Source: Cyanobacteriota bacterium
GTDB lineage: Bacteria; Cyanobacteriota; Cyanobacteriia; Leptolyngbyales; Leptolyngbyaceae
DNA: 14,877 nucleotides
Direction: 5' to 3'
Assembly: GCA_027482985.1 (NCBI GenBank)
Contig: JAIXVO010000330.1
Coordinates: forward strand, 1-14,877
The notes beneath the pieces are model-generated. The model was not told where the DNA came from. It did no database searches and was given only the letters and a program-made list of their open reading frames with translations. Positions 13,620-14,877 of this stretch are shown here, piece after piece; the stretch's first letter is position 1, and every line of letters starts with the position of its first letter. The translations under genes and the position numbers were made by a program.

Positions 13620-14877
13620 ATGTCCAGGTTATTCACCATCTCCGGTCGCAGTTTCCCGTTGAAATGGGTGTTAATTGTCCCGTTCTTATGCCAAATTTTT
13701 GGAGCGGTGGGGCTGGTGGGCTATCTTTCCTCTAAAAATGGTGAACGGGCCGTGCAAGCTCTGGCAACGCAACTGATGGAGCAAACCGGAAATGAGATCA
13801 ATCGGCACTTAGATGAGTATGTCGCCATCCCGCACCGGATCAATCAACAGAACTACGATGCCATTCAGCTCGGATTATTGAACCTCCGCGATCGCACGCA
13901 GATCGGCCAGTATCTCTGGCATCAAATGCAGACCTGTCCCCTCACTTATATTGCGATCAACTTGCCCACTGGAGAGGCGATCGGGGTGGGTCGCTACGAT
14001 GGTCAAACCGTCACGCTGGATGAAATTACCCCGCTCACCCGCCAACAACCCAAAAACGTCACCACCTACCGCACTGATCGTCAGGGCAAGCGGACACAAG
14101 TGATGACCACTGCCACCTGGGATACGTTGAAGGAAGCGTTTTATCAAAAAGCTGTAACGGCTGGTCGTCCCACCTGGGTAGATATTTACGTTTATAACGA
14201 ACCCGCCTACCCACCCTACATTGCGGCTGCAGCCTCGCGCCCCGTCTACAATGCCCAGCAGCAGCTCATTGCCGTGGTAGGATCAGAAATTCATTTGCTC
14301 AAACTCAATCAATTTCTGAATCGGTTAGCCACCCAAAGCAGCGAAAGAATTTTTATCTTAGAGCGCGATGGGACGCTGGTCGCCAATTCTGGTCCGGCGC
14401 AACCGTTTACCATTCAAAACAACCGAGTGCAGCGGATTCAGGCGCACGAGAGTACCGATCCGACCGTGCGCGAGATTGCCCAACACCTTACGAACGACAG
14501 CCCCAACTTCAAAGCCATCACCGCACCTCAACATCGGCAAATCAAAGCCCAGGGGCAAACCTACTACATTCATATCAATCCCTGGAGCGACCAGTATGGG
14601 TTGGATTGGCTCGTGGTCACCAGCCTACCTGAAACCACCTTCATGGCTCAGGTGAACGCCAACACCCAAACCACCATCCTGCTGTGCCTGGCAGCTGTAG
14701 CGATCGCCACAGGCCTCGGCTTACTTACCTCCACCTGGATTATCCGTTCGATTCAAGGGTTAAACCAAGCCAGTCAGTCGATCGCGGCTGGTTCGCTCAA
14801 TCAGCGCGTCAAAGACAGTAACATTCGAGAATTCAACACATTGGCACATTCATTTAATCATATGGCCACACAATTGC
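13620..14877 (+). CDS. Membrane sensor with Cache-like ectodomain and HAMP, 3' truncated by the window
   Basis: The first 419 residues are present. TM1 is at about residues 15-37. A large extracytoplasmic region (about 40-345) has the features of a double Cache domain, with PTWVDIYVYNEPAYPPYI and AAASRPVYNAQQQLIAVVG typical of its membrane-distal module. TM2 lies at about 350-374 (ILLCLAAVAIATGLGLL). A HAMP linker follows (SIQGLNQASQSIAAGSLNQRV, EFNTLAHSFNHMA). Such proteins bind small ligands such as amino acids or carboxylates outside the inner membrane. The output module is beyond the window: a cyclase, histidine kinase, GGDEF or PP2C/SpoIIE domain would all fit, so no function is assigned. 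The ATG at 13620 directly precedes a short basic N terminus and TM1; no strong ribosome binding site is visible. Confidence 0.82.
   Translation, partial: MSRLFTISGRSFPLKWVLIVPFLCQIFGAVGLVGYLSSKNGERAVQALATQLMEQTGNEINRHLDEYVAIPHRINQQNYDAIQLGLLNLRDRTQIGQYLWHQMQTCPLTYIAINLPTGEAIGVGRYDGQTVTLDEITPLTRQQPKNVTTYRTDRQGKRTQVMTTATWDTLKEAFYQKAVTAGRPTWVDIYVYNEPAYPPYIAAAASRPVYNAQQQLIAVVGSEIHLLKLNQFLNRLATQSSERIFILERDGTLVANSGPAQPFTIQNNRVQRIQAHESTDPTVREIAQHLTNDSPNFKAITAPQHRQIKAQGQTYYIHINPWSDQYGLDWLVVTSLPETTFMAQVNANTQTTILLCLAAVAIATGLGLLTSTWIIRSIQGLNQASQSIAAGSLNQRVKDSNIREFNTLAHSFNHMATQL

Overview
The window comes from a cyanobacterium. The octamer GCGATCGC (HIP1) is scattered through most genes on both strands. 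The gene content also fits: an icfG-type partner-switching cluster around glgX, a CHASE2 nucleotide cyclase and a cyanobacterial two-partner-secretion exoprotein. No rRNA, tRNA, CRISPR array or intact insertion sequence was seen.

Left part (1-7400, all + strand). The 3' part of a zinc-type (MDR) oxidoreductase is followed by a DJ-1/PfpI protein, a glyoxalase-fold (VOC) protein, a 611-residue AGE-type epimerase-like protein, a STAS anti-sigma antagonist, a glycogen debranching enzyme (GlgX), a second STAS protein and an RsbW/SpoIIAB-like anti-sigma kinase. A hairpin with a short T run ends the series near 7365-7398. The order matches, from memory, the slr1854-slr1861 (icfG) region of Synechocystis PCC 6803, which couples Ser phosphorylation of two STAS proteins to carbon and glucose metabolism. 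The PP2C phosphatase (IcfG) expected between the second STAS gene and the kinase is absent. A 187-bp spacer rich in competing inverted repeats lies there instead.

Middle part (7430-10430, - strand). A 776-residue CHASE2/three-TM/class III cyclase has a C-terminal region that resembles a degenerate PilZ domain. It starts three bases after a possible 53-codon leader ORF. Upstream lies a complete, self-contained unit for a 48-residue peptide that is too short for ordinary gene calling: promoter, Shine-Dalgarno, GTG start, double-glycine leader, nine-residue core, and terminator. This peptide gene is the most interesting new item in the window.

Right part (10584-14877). Divergent from the peptide is an 836-residue secreted TpsA-like exoprotein with a haemagglutinin-activity domain and degenerate beta-helix repeats. 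Its 3' end overlaps a convergent DUF1810 gene. The window ends inside a membrane sensor (TM, Cache-like ectodomain, TM, HAMP) whose output domain lies outside.

Reading: the left part is an intracellular partner switch tied to glycogen breakdown. The middle and right parts form a signalling and secretion neighbourhood (cyclase, exported peptide, surface exoprotein, membrane sensor). Functional links between these parts are inference from proximity only.
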